A stretch of 64,000 bases of DNA, taken from contig UQDG01000003.1 in NCBI GenBank assembly GCA_900539695.1, positions 99,650 through 163,649 of the forward strand. Direction: 5' to 3'. The first letter of the stretch is position 1. Each line of letters starts with the position of its first letter. The notes under the pieces are model-generated. The model searched no databases, had not been told where the DNA came from, and saw only the letters and a list, made by a program, of their open reading frames with translations. Both the position numbers and the translations under genes were made by a program. The DNA comes from an uncultured Oscillospiraceae bacterium. GTDB taxonomy: Bacteria > Bacillota > Clostridia > Oscillospirales > Ruminococcaceae. Shown one piece after another: positions 52,891 through 60,728 of this stretch.

Positions 52891-52919
52891 ATTTTACAAT
52901 AATTTGGCCGTAAAGTAAA
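52891..52919 (-). promoter_or_regulatory. Promoter of pyrH operon
   Basis: Minus strand TTTACT (52914-52919), 17 bases, TAAAAT (52891-52896), about 60 bases before the pyrH start. Confidence 0.55.
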
Positions 52920-52928
52920 GCCATGAAA

Positions 52929-52976
52929 TAAAAAAAGCGCATCTTCTGCCCAGGCCGCAGGAACGGCGGGCAGAAA
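52929..52976 (-). terminator. Terminator after the kinase-like gene
   Basis: Minus strand TTCTGCCC pairs with GGGCAGAA, then GATGCGCTTTTTTTATT. It ends the Spo0A-like operon and separates it from pyrH. Confidence 0.8.
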
Positions 52977-53012
52977 ACACGCAGGATTTGTTGCAATGAA
53001 ACCAGTAAGATA

Positions 53013-53834
53013 TTAAGTATTGGAAGGCTCCTCCGGGGCGGAAAGGTAAAGGCGGAGTTCGCTCTCGTACAAGCGGCGGCGACGCCGGGTGCTGCCTGTG
53101 TCCGGAGCAGACAGATGCAGCATGCCCAGGTCTTCGGCCTGGCAGGTGGGCAGGGTGAACAGCAGGCCGCGCTCCCCTTCCGGCTGGCTGATCTGCCAGC
53201 CCATGGCGGTACAGTAGGCTCGGATCAGCGGCAGGCCCAGGCCGCCTTTAGCCAGCAGCTCCGAGGTCCAGACGCCCTCCAACAGCAGTCGGCGGGCATC
53301 CTGCGGCAGGCCGGGCCCGTTATCGCGGTACAAAAGCTGGTTCTGCGTGCAGGTAAGGGTGATCTCCACGGCGTCCGGTTCCGGCACGGCCTGAATGGAG
53401 TTGGTAAACAGGTTGACCAGCAGCCCATCCAGCAGGGCGGGGTCTCCCATCGTGGGGAAAACGTCCAGGCCGGGGGCGGTCTCCAACCGGGCGTGGACCG
53501 CGCGGGTGCCGCCCACCGTCAACTCGTTAAACAACTCGACCGTCTCGTGCAGCTGGCTCAGCAGTTCCAGGGGGGCGGGCACACGCAGCATCTGCAATAC
53601 GGGGGCCGCGGCAGCATCGGCGGCGTGGTCACCCAGGCGGCGCAGGTAGGCCAGCTGCCAGTTGATTTCTCGCATCATGGTGCGCAGGTCGGCGTACTCG
53701 GCAGGGTTCAGGTGTTGGAGCATGTAGTCGTCCAGGACTTCGACAGCGTTTTCCAGTTGGTTGAAGGTGCCCTGGAAACGGCCGCGCAAACCGCCGCGCA
53801 GCGCCAAAGCCAACGATTCATCGTCCTGCAGCAT
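53013..53834 (-). CDS. Histidine-kinase-like ATPase without an evident phosphoacceptor histidine
   Basis: 273 residues, no membrane segment. The HATPase region has N box NLFTNSIQAVPEP, G1 DNGPGLPQDARRLL and G2 GGLGLPLIRAYCTAMG. The preceding helical region (about 1-100: FQGTFNQLENAVEVLDDYML, LRTMMREINWQLAYLRRLGD) forms a dimerisation-like helical hairpin, but no His stands at the H-box position. It resembles cytosolic sensor kinases with a degenerate DHp domain or Spo0B-like partners. It follows the Spo0A-like regulator gene by 18 bases and was probably made with it. Role unknown. Confidence 0.8.
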   Translation of the reverse strand: MLQDDESLALALRGGLRGRFQGTFNQLENAVEVLDDYMLQHLNPAEYADLRTMMREINWQLAYLRRLGDHAADAAAAPVLQMLRVPAPLELLSQLHETVELFNELTVGGTRAVHARLETAPGLDVFPTMGDPALLDGLLVNLFTNSIQAVPEPDAVEITLTCTQNQLLYRDNGPGLPQDARRLLLEGVWTSELLAKGGLGLPLIRAYCTAMGWQISQPEGERGLLFTLPTCQAEDLGMLHLSAPDTGSTRRRRRLYESELRLYLSAPEEPSNT

Positions 53835-53852
53835 GCGGTTACGCCCCTTTCT

Positions 53853-54611
53853 TTAATATGTTTCCAGTTCCCGGATATACTCCAGCATGCCTTTCAGCAG
53901 TTTGCCGTTGGACAGTACAGCGTCCTGCGGCAGGCCAAAGCGCACACAAAGCTGCTGATACAGCGGTGTGCCCTGCTTTTGCATCGCACGGGAGAGCCGA
54001 CCGACGGCTGCTGTGATGGCACGCTCGTCCACCGGCTGGTCCTTGGCGGCCATCTGGTACAGGATGCCGATGGGCAGATCCCGTTCATCCGACCAGGCAA
54101 AAAGGATCATCCGCTCCAGGTATGTACAGCCGCTCAGCACCGGGTTGGCCTGCATGTCCCGCAGGATGCGGCGGCAGTGGTTCCGCACACGGTAGAGCTG
54201 CGCGGCTTCGTCGCCAGCGCCCAACAGGTAGACACGCTCAAACAGCGTGCGCATCTCGTATGGTCTAAGAATAACCTCTTGGCCGCGAAATGTCAACAAG
54301 GCATCTTCGGCAGAGGTCTGTTCCGGCGTGGGTGCCGAGAGCAGCAGCCGGGGTTTAGGCACCAGCTGCATGGCGCGTATCCCGCAGATAAGAGTCTGGA
54401 TGCCGGGGTCGCGCAGCTGCATATCCAGCACGATGACCTGCGGGTTCAGCCCGTTCTGCAATAGCTGCAGCACCTCCCGCCCGGTGGAGACTACTGCCAG
54501 CGCACGGACCTCTGGGTGCGTCTGGGCAAAAAGATGTATGCTGCTGCGGTCCAAATGGGACTGCACCGCAAACAGTGTAGTGACAGGTGCAAATGAGCCT
54601 GTAAATCCCAT
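53853..54611 (-). CDS. Spo0A-like regulator with degenerate receiver domain
   Basis: 252 residues. Residues 1-125 resemble a receiver: VIVLDMQLRD keeps a candidate phospho-Asp, but the N-terminal acidic pair is absent (TLFAVQSHLDRSS) and the signalling lysine is replaced (VILRPYEM). The C-terminal half parallels Spo0A_C: CTYLERMILFAWSDERDLPIG matches the Spo0A stretch GYLYLREAI.MVYND, then AVDERAITAAVGRLSRA-type helix and a final FG...GKLLKGMLEYIRELE helix. Start at 54611 (MGFTG) follows AAGGGAAGG. It is followed by a kinase-like ATPase. Probably a DNA-binding regulator of developmental ancestry, function not known. Confidence 0.75.
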   Translation of the reverse strand: MGFTGSFAPVTTLFAVQSHLDRSSIHLFAQTHPEVRALAVVSTGREVLQLLQNGLNPQVIVLDMQLRDPGIQTLICGIRAMQLVPKPRLLLSAPTPEQTSAEDALLTFRGQEVILRPYEMRTLFERVYLLGAGDEAAQLYRVRNHCRRILRDMQANPVLSGCTYLERMILFAWSDERDLPIGILYQMAAKDQPVDERAITAAVGRLSRAMQKQGTPLYQQLCVRFGLPQDAVLSNGKLLKGMLEYIRELETY

Positions 54612-54673
54612 GGTATCCCTTCCCTTTTTCCTGTCCGGGGTGCCCCGGTCATTCCATAGTAGTCTGCTCATAG

Positions 54674-54955
54674 TTACAACGTCCTGCCGCAGAAATCCGA
54701 TAAAACATCGCGCAGCTGCTCCGGCCCGATGGAGTTCTCGTACAGATAGCACAGCAGCCGGCAGGCCGGGACTTCCTCCAGGGCGGCGGTGTAGTAGCTG
54801 ACGGGCGCGGCTTCGCTGCTGCGGCGGGCGCTGAAGCAGAGCATGGTATCGCTGCGGCGCAGGGTGTACTCCACGCGGTGGGCCTGCTGCAGCCCGGGCA
54901 GTGCCGAGTATTCGCGCACATAGTGGGCCAAAGGAGCCTCTTGGACAGATTTCAT
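54674..54955 (-). CDS. Small protein upstream of the Spo0A-like regulator (possible DUF6514-like)
   Basis: 93 residues, soluble, starting MKSVQEAPLAHYVREYSALP. The C-terminal CRLLCYLYENSIGPEQLRDVLSDF helix pair resembles small clostridial DUF6514 proteins, an assignment I hold with low confidence. It has a consensus promoter about 85 bases upstream, a GGGGAGAA ribosome site, and lies 62 bases before the regulator, so the three genes probably form one unit. No role can be given. Confidence 0.6.
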   Translation of the reverse strand: MKSVQEAPLAHYVREYSALPGLQQAHRVEYTLRRSDTMLCFSARRSSEAAPVSYYTAALEEVPACRLLCYLYENSIGPEQLRDVLSDFCGRTL

Positions 54956-55033
54956 CGTAGCGGTTCTCCCCTATTGTTTGATGCGGGGATGACAGTTATG
55001 CGGCCATTCCCCGGAAAATAGTTCCTTACTAAG

Positions 55034-55062
55034 ACTATAGGAGATAGCAGCGTGAGAATCAA
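55034..55062 (-). promoter_or_regulatory. Promoter of the Spo0A-like operon
   Basis: Minus strand TTGATT (55057-55062), 17 bases, TATAGT (55034-55039). The transcript would begin near 55027. Confidence 0.7.
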
Positions 55063-55220
55063 TGCACATACCGTACACGCTTTTATACGTTGATAGCATA
55101 AAATGTACGAAATGAATATATTATTGCAAGATATGTTCTATTTTGCGTGTCGAAGCCTGGTAGAAACCGTCAGAATAGCGGGCAGCGCGTATATTTTCGT
55201 ACATGAAAAATAATTTTTTA
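55063..55220. other. AT-rich intergenic stretch with no gene seen
   Basis: Between the promoter of the Spo0A-like operon and the tRNA terminator. It is AT-rich compared with the surroundings. I see no ORF with a ribosome site and no structured RNA motif. Confidence 0.5.
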
Positions 55221-55258
55221 TAATAAAAAAACCTGACAGCATATTTGCCGTCAGGTTT
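55221..55258 (-). terminator. Terminator of the tRNA gene
   Basis: Minus strand AAACCTGACGGC pairs with GCTGTCAGGTTT around a short AT loop, followed by TTTTTTATT, directly after the encoded CCA. Confidence 0.9.
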
Positions 55259-55259
55259 G

Positions 55260-55336
55260 TGGTGGAGGATGGGGGACTCGAACCCTCGACCTCTGCGATG
55301 TGAACGCAGCGCTCTAACCAGCTGAGCTAATCATCC
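55260..55336 (-). tRNA. tRNA-Val (anticodon CAC) with two stem mismatches
   Basis: 77 bases including encoded CCA. The minus strand begins GGATGATTAGCTCAGCTGG, with D stem GCTC/GAGC, anticodon arm CTGCG-TTCACAT-CGCAG (anticodon CAC, Val GUG codons) and T loop TTCGAGT. The acceptor strands GGATGAT and ATCCTCC mismatch at U4-C69, and the T stem GAGGG/CCCCC mismatches at A50-C64. Both odd bases are in the last 16 positions, as if the 3' end came from a tRNA with a GGAGGAT acceptor. Driven by a perfect-looking promoter and followed by a terminator. Confidence 0.9.
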
Positions 55337-55360
55337 ATATTCGGTTGGTCAACGCTGACT

Positions 55361-55389
55361 ATTATAAAGCATTGCATCCGTTTTGTCAA
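55361..55389 (-). promoter_or_regulatory. Consensus promoter of the tRNA-Val gene
   Basis: Minus strand TTGACA (55384-55389), 17 bases, TATAAT (55361-55366), a full match to sigma-A consensus, starting near 55354, 18 bases before the tRNA. Confidence 0.9.
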
Positions 55390-55450
55390 CCCCCTGCTGA
55401 CACAAATTTACAGCCTGGAATTTGCCGCGCTGTTATGTGTATTTACATGC

Positions 55451-55486
55451 AAAAAGCCCCCGGCCGCGGCAAAACGGCTGGGGGCA
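55451..55486 (-). terminator. Terminator of fprA
   Basis: Minus strand AGCCCCCAGCC pairs with GGCCGGGGGCT, then TTTTGC, 22 bases past the stop codon. Confidence 0.87.
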
Positions 55487-55508
55487 CGGATGCTATTTTA
55501 CAGGAAAA

Positions 55509-56663
55509 TCACTTGCTCAGGGCATCGGCCAAGGCGTGGAGCTGGGCGGTGGAAGCATCATCCAGCGAGCCCTTGACGGTGACGGTCTCGTCCAGGATGG
55601 TCAGGTTCTTGCTGGCCTCGAACATCTTGCGCATGACGCGGGCAGCGGTGGGCGCCCAGGAACCATTCTCCATCAGGGCGACGGTACGGTTCTGGTAGTT
55701 GCGCTCGGTCAAATGCTCGATGAAGGTCTTGGTGAACGGGAAGACGTCGCCGTTATAGGTGGGGGTTGCCAGCACCAGCTTGCTGAAGCGGAATGCCTGG
55801 GCGACGGCCTCGGCCATATCGCAGCGGGCCAGGTCCATCACAACGACCTGCTGGCCCTTGGTGCGCAGTTCCTCGGCCAGCTGCTCGGCAGCGTCGGCGG
55901 TATGGCCGTAGATGGAGGTATAGGCCACCAGGATGCCGTCGGTCTCGGGGCGGTAGGCGCTCCAGGTATCATAAGCAGCCAGCACGTCGGCCAGCTGCTC
56001 CTTATGCAGGATGGGGCCGTGCAGCGAGCAGATGGTCTCGATGTCCAGACCAGCAGCCTTTTTCAGCACAGCCTGCACCTGCACACCGTACTTGCCCACG
56101 ATGCCGATGAAATAGCGGCGGGCTTCGGGCAGCCACTCTTCCTCCACATCCAGTGCGCCGAACTTGCCGAAGGCATCAGCGCTGAACAGGACTTTGTCTG
56201 CATCGTCGTAGGTCATGATGACTTCCGGCCAGTGGACCATGGGGGCGGTGACGAAGTGCAGGGTGTGATGGCCCAGAGGCAGAGTGTCGCCTTCCTTGAC
56301 GACGATGCGGCGGTCGGCGTAGTCGGTGCCGAAGAACTGCTGCATCATGACAAAGGCCTTGGCGGAAGATACAATTTTAGTGGTGGGGTATGCCTGGGCA
56401 AAGGCATCGATGGAACCGGCGTGGTCAGGCTCCATGTGCTGGACAACCAGGTAGTCCGGGGCACGATCACCCAGTGCGGCGGCGATCTTGGTGATCCACT
56501 CGTCAGTGAAGTGGGCGTCAACGGTGTCCATCACAACGGTCTGGTCGTCCATGATCAGATAGGAGTTATAGGCCATGCCGTTAGGGACGCTATATTGGCT
56601 TTCAAAGAGATCCACTGCGTGATCATTGACACCAAGGTAAACAATATCTTTTGTGATTTCCAT
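55509..56663 (-). CDS. fprA: Flavodiiron protein (A-type flavoprotein FprA)
   Basis: 384 residues. Metallo-beta-lactamase domain (1-245) with diiron ligands in QHMEPDHAGS (H-x-E-x-D-H), and further histidines in TAPMVHWPEV and CSLHGPIL, then a flavodoxin domain (about 250-384) with the FMN loop YTSIYGHTADAAEQLAEEL and PTYNGDVFP. Reduces O2 to water and in some members NO. With Rnf and anaerobe-type genes nearby, it fits oxygen protection. The leader is almost free of G in the mRNA. GGGAGGAACC precedes the ATG. Confidence 0.95.
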   Translation of the reverse strand: MEITKDIVYLGVNDHAVDLFESQYSVPNGMAYNSYLIMDDQTVVMDTVDAHFTDEWITKIAAALGDRAPDYLVVQHMEPDHAGSIDAFAQAYPTTKIVSSAKAFVMMQQFFGTDYADRRIVVKEGDTLPLGHHTLHFVTAPMVHWPEVIMTYDDADKVLFSADAFGKFGALDVEEEWLPEARRYFIGIVGKYGVQVQAVLKKAAGLDIETICSLHGPILHKEQLADVLAAYDTWSAYRPETDGILVAYTSIYGHTADAAEQLAEELRTKGQQVVVMDLARCDMAEAVAQAFRFSKLVLATPTYNGDVFPFTKTFIEHLTERNYQNRTVALMENGSWAPTAARVMRKMFEASKNLTILDETVTVKGSLDDASTAQLHALADALSK

Positions 56664-56679
56664 AGTGGGTTCCTCCCGT

Positions 56680-56771
56680 AAATGAAAATTGGAATTGTGA
56701 GAATGAAAATTTGGAGATTAATGAGATTGAAATTGTTGAATCGGTGAGGTTGTGAGATTGATAAGTTTTTG
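56680..56771 (-). promoter_or_regulatory. G-depleted leader of fprA
   Basis: The plus strand from 56680 to 56771 contains a single C (56742), so the fprA mRNA leader has a single G over about 90 bases, with many C-rich CTCA/TTTCA words. A promoter with GAGACA, 17 bases and TATACT lies directly upstream. Such C-over-G stretches are unstructured and resemble Rho loading sites; this is inference. Confidence 0.6.
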
Positions 56772-56944
56772 CCGATGGGTATAGTATAGCATACTTTTAG
56801 GAATTTGTCTCGGTTTTTATAAAATTATTTTGAGAAAAATGTAAATATTTAGGAGGCAATAAAATACCTTCTCTCCCCCCACCTACCTGCGGCAGGAGCC
56901 TCCTCACAGAGGAGGCTGTTTGATGGGGCATCATACTTAGATGA
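56772..56944. other. Intergenic region between fprA promoter and rnfB terminator
   Basis: Contains the fprA promoter (TATACT near 56779-56784), an AT-rich stretch to about 56865 and a pyrimidine-rich tract followed by the hairpin GCCTCCTCTGTGAGGAGGC (56901-56919, minus strand), related to one at 47.1 kb. No gene seen. Confidence 0.5.
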
Positions 56945-56971
56945 ACAAAAATCCCCGCCTTGCGGCGGGGT
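56945..56971 (-). terminator. Terminator of the rnf operon
   Basis: Minus strand CCCCGCC-GCAA-GGCGGGG followed by ATTTTTGTT, eight bases past the rnfB stop. Confidence 0.92.
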
Positions 56972-56978
56972 GCAGGGA

Positions 56979-57827
56979 TTATGCGCGGGTTTTCAGGACT
57001 TCGTGCTCGGGTACGGGGGCGTCCATGGCGCGCGGGGCGCCTTCGACCCACTGGATGGCCTTCTTGGGGCACTTGCTTACGCAGGTACCGCAGCCATTGC
57101 ACTTGGTGTAGTCGATGACAGCCACATTGTCTTTCAGGAAGATGGCCTGATTCGGGCAGTTGCGCACGCACAGGCCGCAGGCAATGCAACCGACCTTGCA
57201 GGTCTTGTTGACCACAGCACCCTTGTCCTTGCTGCTGCACTTAACGGCAGGCTGGGGGGCGATAGGCTTCATCTGGATGACCTTGCGCGGGCAGACAGCT
57301 GTGCAGGCGGTGCAGCCGGTGCACTTTTTACGGTCGACTACCGCCACACCATTGATGACATGGATGGCATCGAATTTGCAGGCACGGGTGCAGTCACCCA
57401 GGCCTAAGCAGCCGTAGGCGCAGGCACTGGGGCCGCCAGCCAGAGCTGCCGCAGCGGCACAGGTCTGGATGCCCTGATAGTCAAAGCGCTTGCCGCAGTT
57501 TTCGCCGCCAGCGCAGATGACCGTAGCACGCAGGCTGGGGCGGTCATCGGTATCGTTGCCCATGATGGTGTTGATGGCGTCGGCCGCCTTGTCACCACCG
57601 GGGGCACATTTAAAGGTAGGGGCACCGTCCATGACGATGGCCTTGGCGTAGTCGGCACAGCCGGCATAGCCGCAGCCGCCGCAGTTGGCACCGGCCAGGC
57701 ACTCGGTGATCTGTGCAATACGGGGGTCCTCATACACAGCCATGAATTTGGAAGCAAGCACCAGAATGACGCCGCCGGCCAGACCCAGCACCACCAGTAC
57801 CACGATAGCTAATACGATAGGGTTCAT
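56979..57827 (-). CDS. rnfB: Rnf complex subunit RnfB
   Basis: 282 residues. One N-terminal membrane helix (VLAIVVLVVLGLAGGVILVLA), then the 4Fe-4S motif CLAGANCGGCGYAGC, and several ferredoxin-type clusters: CAYGCLGLGDCTRAC, CTGCTACTAVC, CIACGLCVRNC and CNGCGTCVSKC. RnfB takes electrons from ferredoxin into the complex. The large number of clusters is normal in clostridial RnfB. Start at 57827 (MNPIVL); a start three codons upstream is possible. Last gene of rnfCDGEAB. Confidence 0.95.
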   Translation of the reverse strand: MNPIVLAIVVLVVLGLAGGVILVLASKFMAVYEDPRIAQITECLAGANCGGCGYAGCADYAKAIVMDGAPTFKCAPGGDKAADAINTIMGNDTDDRPSLRATVICAGGENCGKRFDYQGIQTCAAAAALAGGPSACAYGCLGLGDCTRACKFDAIHVINGVAVVDRKKCTGCTACTAVCPRKVIQMKPIAPQPAVKCSSKDKGAVVNKTCKVGCIACGLCVRNCPNQAIFLKDNVAVIDYTKCNGCGTCVSKCPKKAIQWVEGAPRAMDAPVPEHEVLKTRA

Positions 57828-57845
57828 TCTCTCCATTCCCCTTTC

Positions 57846-58487
57846 TTACAGAATCGCGTTGATGATGTTTTCGACCAGACCACCAAAGCCCATGAAGCTG
57901 AGCGAGGTGATAGCGGCGGAAACCAGCGTGATGGGCAGGCCCTTGAAGCTTTCCGGCGGGTTGGAGGCCTCGACGCGCTGACGCACGCCGCAGAACAGCA
58001 GCATAGCCACCAGGAAGCCCACACCGGCACCGGCTGCGCAGACGAGAGCCTCGGCATAGGCCATGCCGAAACCGAACTCGGTCACAACAGCGGAGTAGTC
58101 CTGCACGGCCAGGATGGTAACGCCCAGCACGCAGCAGTTGGTGGTGATCAGGGGCAGGTAGACGCCCAGGCTCTGGTACAGGGCCGGGACGTACTTTTTC
58201 AGCACGATCTCGATGAGCTGGACCAGAACGGCGATGACCAGAATGAAGACAATGGTCTGCAGATAGCCGAGATTAAACTTATCCAGCAGCAGGATCTGCA
58301 TGGGGAAGGTAACGGCAGTGGCAATGACCATAACAACGATAACGGCCGCGCCCATGCCGACGGAGGAATCCAGCTTTTTGGAAACGCCCAGGAACGGGCA
58401 GATGCCCAGGAACTGAACCAGGACGTAGTTGTTGACCAGGATCATGCTGAAGAAGATCGTGGCAAAGGTTGCGATATGTGCACTCAT
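57846..58487 (-). CDS. rnfA: Rnf complex subunit RnfA
   Basis: 213 residues, six membrane helices. MILVNNYVLVQFLGICPFLG with the conserved membrane cysteine, and TTNCCVLGVTILAV, match RnfA/NqrE. It helps hold the membrane 2Fe-2S centre with RnfE. It overlaps rnfE (ATGA). Confidence 0.96.
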   Translation of the reverse strand: MSAHIATFATIFFSMILVNNYVLVQFLGICPFLGVSKKLDSSVGMGAAVIVVMVIATAVTFPMQILLLDKFNLGYLQTIVFILVIAVLVQLIEIVLKKYVPALYQSLGVYLPLITTNCCVLGVTILAVQDYSAVVTEFGFGMAYAEALVCAAGAGVGFLVAMLLFCGVRQRVEASNPPESFKGLPITLVSAAITSLSFMGFGGLVENIINAIL

Positions 58488-59176
58488 TCCTCAGCGCCCC
58501 CTTTCTGCTCTTCTTTGGCGGCGTCGATCTTTTCCAGCATCACATCGCCGCAGCTCTTGCGCTCGATGGGCTTGTTGAGCTTGCGCTCCAGCCAGACACA
58601 GCCAGCCATCAGGCAGCCGAAGACGAAGAAGCCGCCGGGTGCGGAGTTCATCACGGTCATCTTGTCGACACTGTCGGGGATGATGGTGATGCCCAGCCAG
58701 GTGCCGTTGCCGATGATCTCACGGATGGAGGACATCAGCAGCATGGTCAGGATGTAGCCGATGCCCATGCCCAGGCCGTCCAGAGCGGAGTCGACAACGG
58801 TGTTTTTGCAGGCGAACATCTCGGCACGGCCAAGGATGATGCAGTTAACGACGATCAGGGCCAGGTACACACCCAGGGATTTGTACAGGGCGGGCACGAA
58901 AGCCTGCAGCACCATCTGCACCACGGTAACGAAGGTGGCGATGATGACAATATAGCACGGCAGATGCACCTTGGCCGGGATGACCTTGCGCAGAGCCGAG
59001 ATAACGATGTTGGAGCAGATCAGAACAAAGGTCATGGCAAGACCCATGCCGACAGCGCCGGAAACGGTGGTGGTAACAGCCAGTGCGGAGCAGCAGCCCA
59101 GCACCAGGCGCAGGACGGGGTTCTCACGAATGATGCCCGCCGTAAAGACTTTCCATTTGCTCGGTTTCTCGTTCAT
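58484..59176 (-). CDS. rnfE: Rnf complex subunit RnfE
   Basis: 230 residues, six membrane helices, homologous to RnfA. IIRENPVLRLVLGCCSALAV carries the conserved Cys and LIVVNCIILGRAEMFAC the second conserved Cys region. Pairs with RnfA. Lies between rnfG and rnfA. Confidence 0.96.
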   Translation of the reverse strand: MNEKPSKWKVFTAGIIRENPVLRLVLGCCSALAVTTTVSGAVGMGLAMTFVLICSNIVISALRKVIPAKVHLPCYIVIIATFVTVVQMVLQAFVPALYKSLGVYLALIVVNCIILGRAEMFACKNTVVDSALDGLGMGIGYILTMLLMSSIREIIGNGTWLGITIIPDSVDKMTVMNSAPGGFFVFGCLMAGCVWLERKLNKPIERKSCGDVMLEKIDAAKEEQKGGAEE

Positions 59177-59178
59177 CT

Positions 59179-59754
59179 TTACAGCACCCCCTTGATCTCA
59201 TTGTTGTAGCAGTCGATAGCCGCGTTGACGGCGTTGAACACTGCGTTGCTGGAATAGGTGGCGCCGGACAGGGCATCCACGGGGCTGCCGTTGGAGACTT
59301 CGCCGCCGTTCCAGCCCACAAAGCCGGAAGCAAAGCTGTCATTGGCCACCTTGGAGCCAATGCCGGTGGTCTGGGTGGAAGCGTCGATGCTGATGTTGGA
59401 GACAGCGCCCTCGGCGTCAAAAGCGATGTAGACGGTGACGTCCTTGCCGGAGTAGCCGGAGGCAGCAGCCTTGACGGCCACATCGCCGTTGGCGGTGGTG
59501 ACAGCGCCCTGCACACCATCGGTAGTCAGGTTCTCAACCTCGGTCATGTCGTCGGACGTGGTGCCCTCCGGCAGGACAGAGACATAGGCGGCCAGCGTTT
59601 CCGCCTTGGTATTTTCCTCGATAATGGGGGCCGTGATGTCGTTCAGCACGGCCAGCAAAGCGCTGCAGATCAGGCAGATAGCCACCAGCACGATGACCGG
59701 CAGGACCAGCTCTTTAAAGGCGCTCTGGTTTTCGGTATTTTTCTCGTTTGCCAT
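59179..59754 (-). CDS. rnfG: Rnf complex subunit RnfG
   Basis: 191 residues. One membrane helix (VLPVIVLVAICLICSALLAVL, about 17-37) and an external FMN-binding domain with DALSGATYSSNAV, where the Thr of SGAT carries covalent FMN through a flavin transferase. TGIGSKVANDSFASGF completes the domain. Its start overlaps the rnfD stop by one base. Confidence 0.95.
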   Translation of the reverse strand: MANEKNTENQSAFKELVLPVIVLVAICLICSALLAVLNDITAPIIEENTKAETLAAYVSVLPEGTTSDDMTEVENLTTDGVQGAVTTANGDVAVKAAASGYSGKDVTVYIAFDAEGAVSNISIDASTQTTGIGSKVANDSFASGFVGWNGGEVSNGSPVDALSGATYSSNAVFNAVNAAIDCYNNEIKGVL

Positions 59755-60725
59755 CAGGCTTTGCCCCCTTCCTCAGCGGCCTTCTTGGCCTTTTTGGGCT
59801 TCTTGTAGCCCAGCGGGGTCTGGTGACCCCAGGCGTTGAACCACGGAGTCATCAGGTTGCCCAGCAGGATGGCATAGCTCATGCCTTCATTCATCGAGCC
59901 GAAGTGGCGGATGAGGAAGGTGATAAGGCCGATGAAAACGCCATAGAACAGCTTGCCCTTAGTGGTGAACGGGCTGGTCACGTAGTCGGTCGCCATAAAG
60001 ACAGAGCCGAACAGCAGGCCGCCGGACATGCACTCGATCAGGGCAGCGTAGGGATCGCCGGTGTTCAGGGTGGTCAGGATAAAGACGGTGGCCACGATGG
60101 TGACGGGGATGGTGGCCTGGATGGTCTTTGTGGCAACCAAGTAGGCAAAGCCCAGCAGGATGGCCAGCACGCAGACCTCGCCCATCATGCCGCCGTGCAG
60201 GCCCAGGAACATATCCAGCAGGCTGACGGCATGGCGGTCCACACTGGAGGCCAGCGGCGTGGCGGAAGCCAGGGCATCCACTGCCATATCCGGGTAGACG
60301 TAAGCAGTCATGCGGGAGGTAAAGCCCAGGAACAGGACGATACGGCCCACCAGCGCAGGGTTGGCAAAGTTATAGCCCAAGCCGCCGAACAGCTGCTTGG
60401 TAATAACGATAGCCACAAAGGCACCCACAACGGCAATCCAGAGCGGCATGCCCACCGGCATGTTCAATGCCAGGATGATACCGGTGACCACGGCGGAGAG
60501 GTCACCTGCCGTGTTGGGCTTGTGGAGCAGACGCTCATAAATGTACTCAAATGCCACACAGGCAAAGGTGGTGACAACCACCAGCAGCAGGGCCCGTGCG
60601 CCGAAAATCAGTGCCGAAGCCAGCACGGCGGGCAGCAGCGCAATGACAACATTGCCCATCAGACCGCGGGTGGTGGAATGGTCACGGATATGCGGCGAGG
60701 CAGTAACAAGCAGACGATCTTCCAT
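59754..60725 (-). CDS. rnfD: Rnf complex subunit RnfD
   Basis: 323 residues, about ten membrane helices. The stretch DALASATPLASSVD contains the (S/T)xAT-type site for covalent FMN (usual SGAT varies here to ASAT). LGGLGYNFANPALVGRIVLFLGF is conserved in RnfD/NqrB. It couples electron flow to Na+ or H+ export. C-terminus is Lys-rich (KKPKKAKKAAEEGGKA). Confidence 0.95.
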   Translation of the reverse strand: MEDRLLVTASPHIRDHSTTRGLMGNVVIALLPAVLASALIFGARALLLVVVTTFACVAFEYIYERLLHKPNTAGDLSAVVTGIILALNMPVGMPLWIAVVGAFVAIVITKQLFGGLGYNFANPALVGRIVLFLGFTSRMTAYVYPDMAVDALASATPLASSVDRHAVSLLDMFLGLHGGMMGEVCVLAILLGFAYLVATKTIQATIPVTIVATVFILTTLNTGDPYAALIECMSGGLLFGSVFMATDYVTSPFTTKGKLFYGVFIGLITFLIRHFGSMNEGMSYAILLGNLMTPWFNAWGHQTPLGYKKPKKAKKAAEEGGKA

Positions 60726-60728
60726 AAA

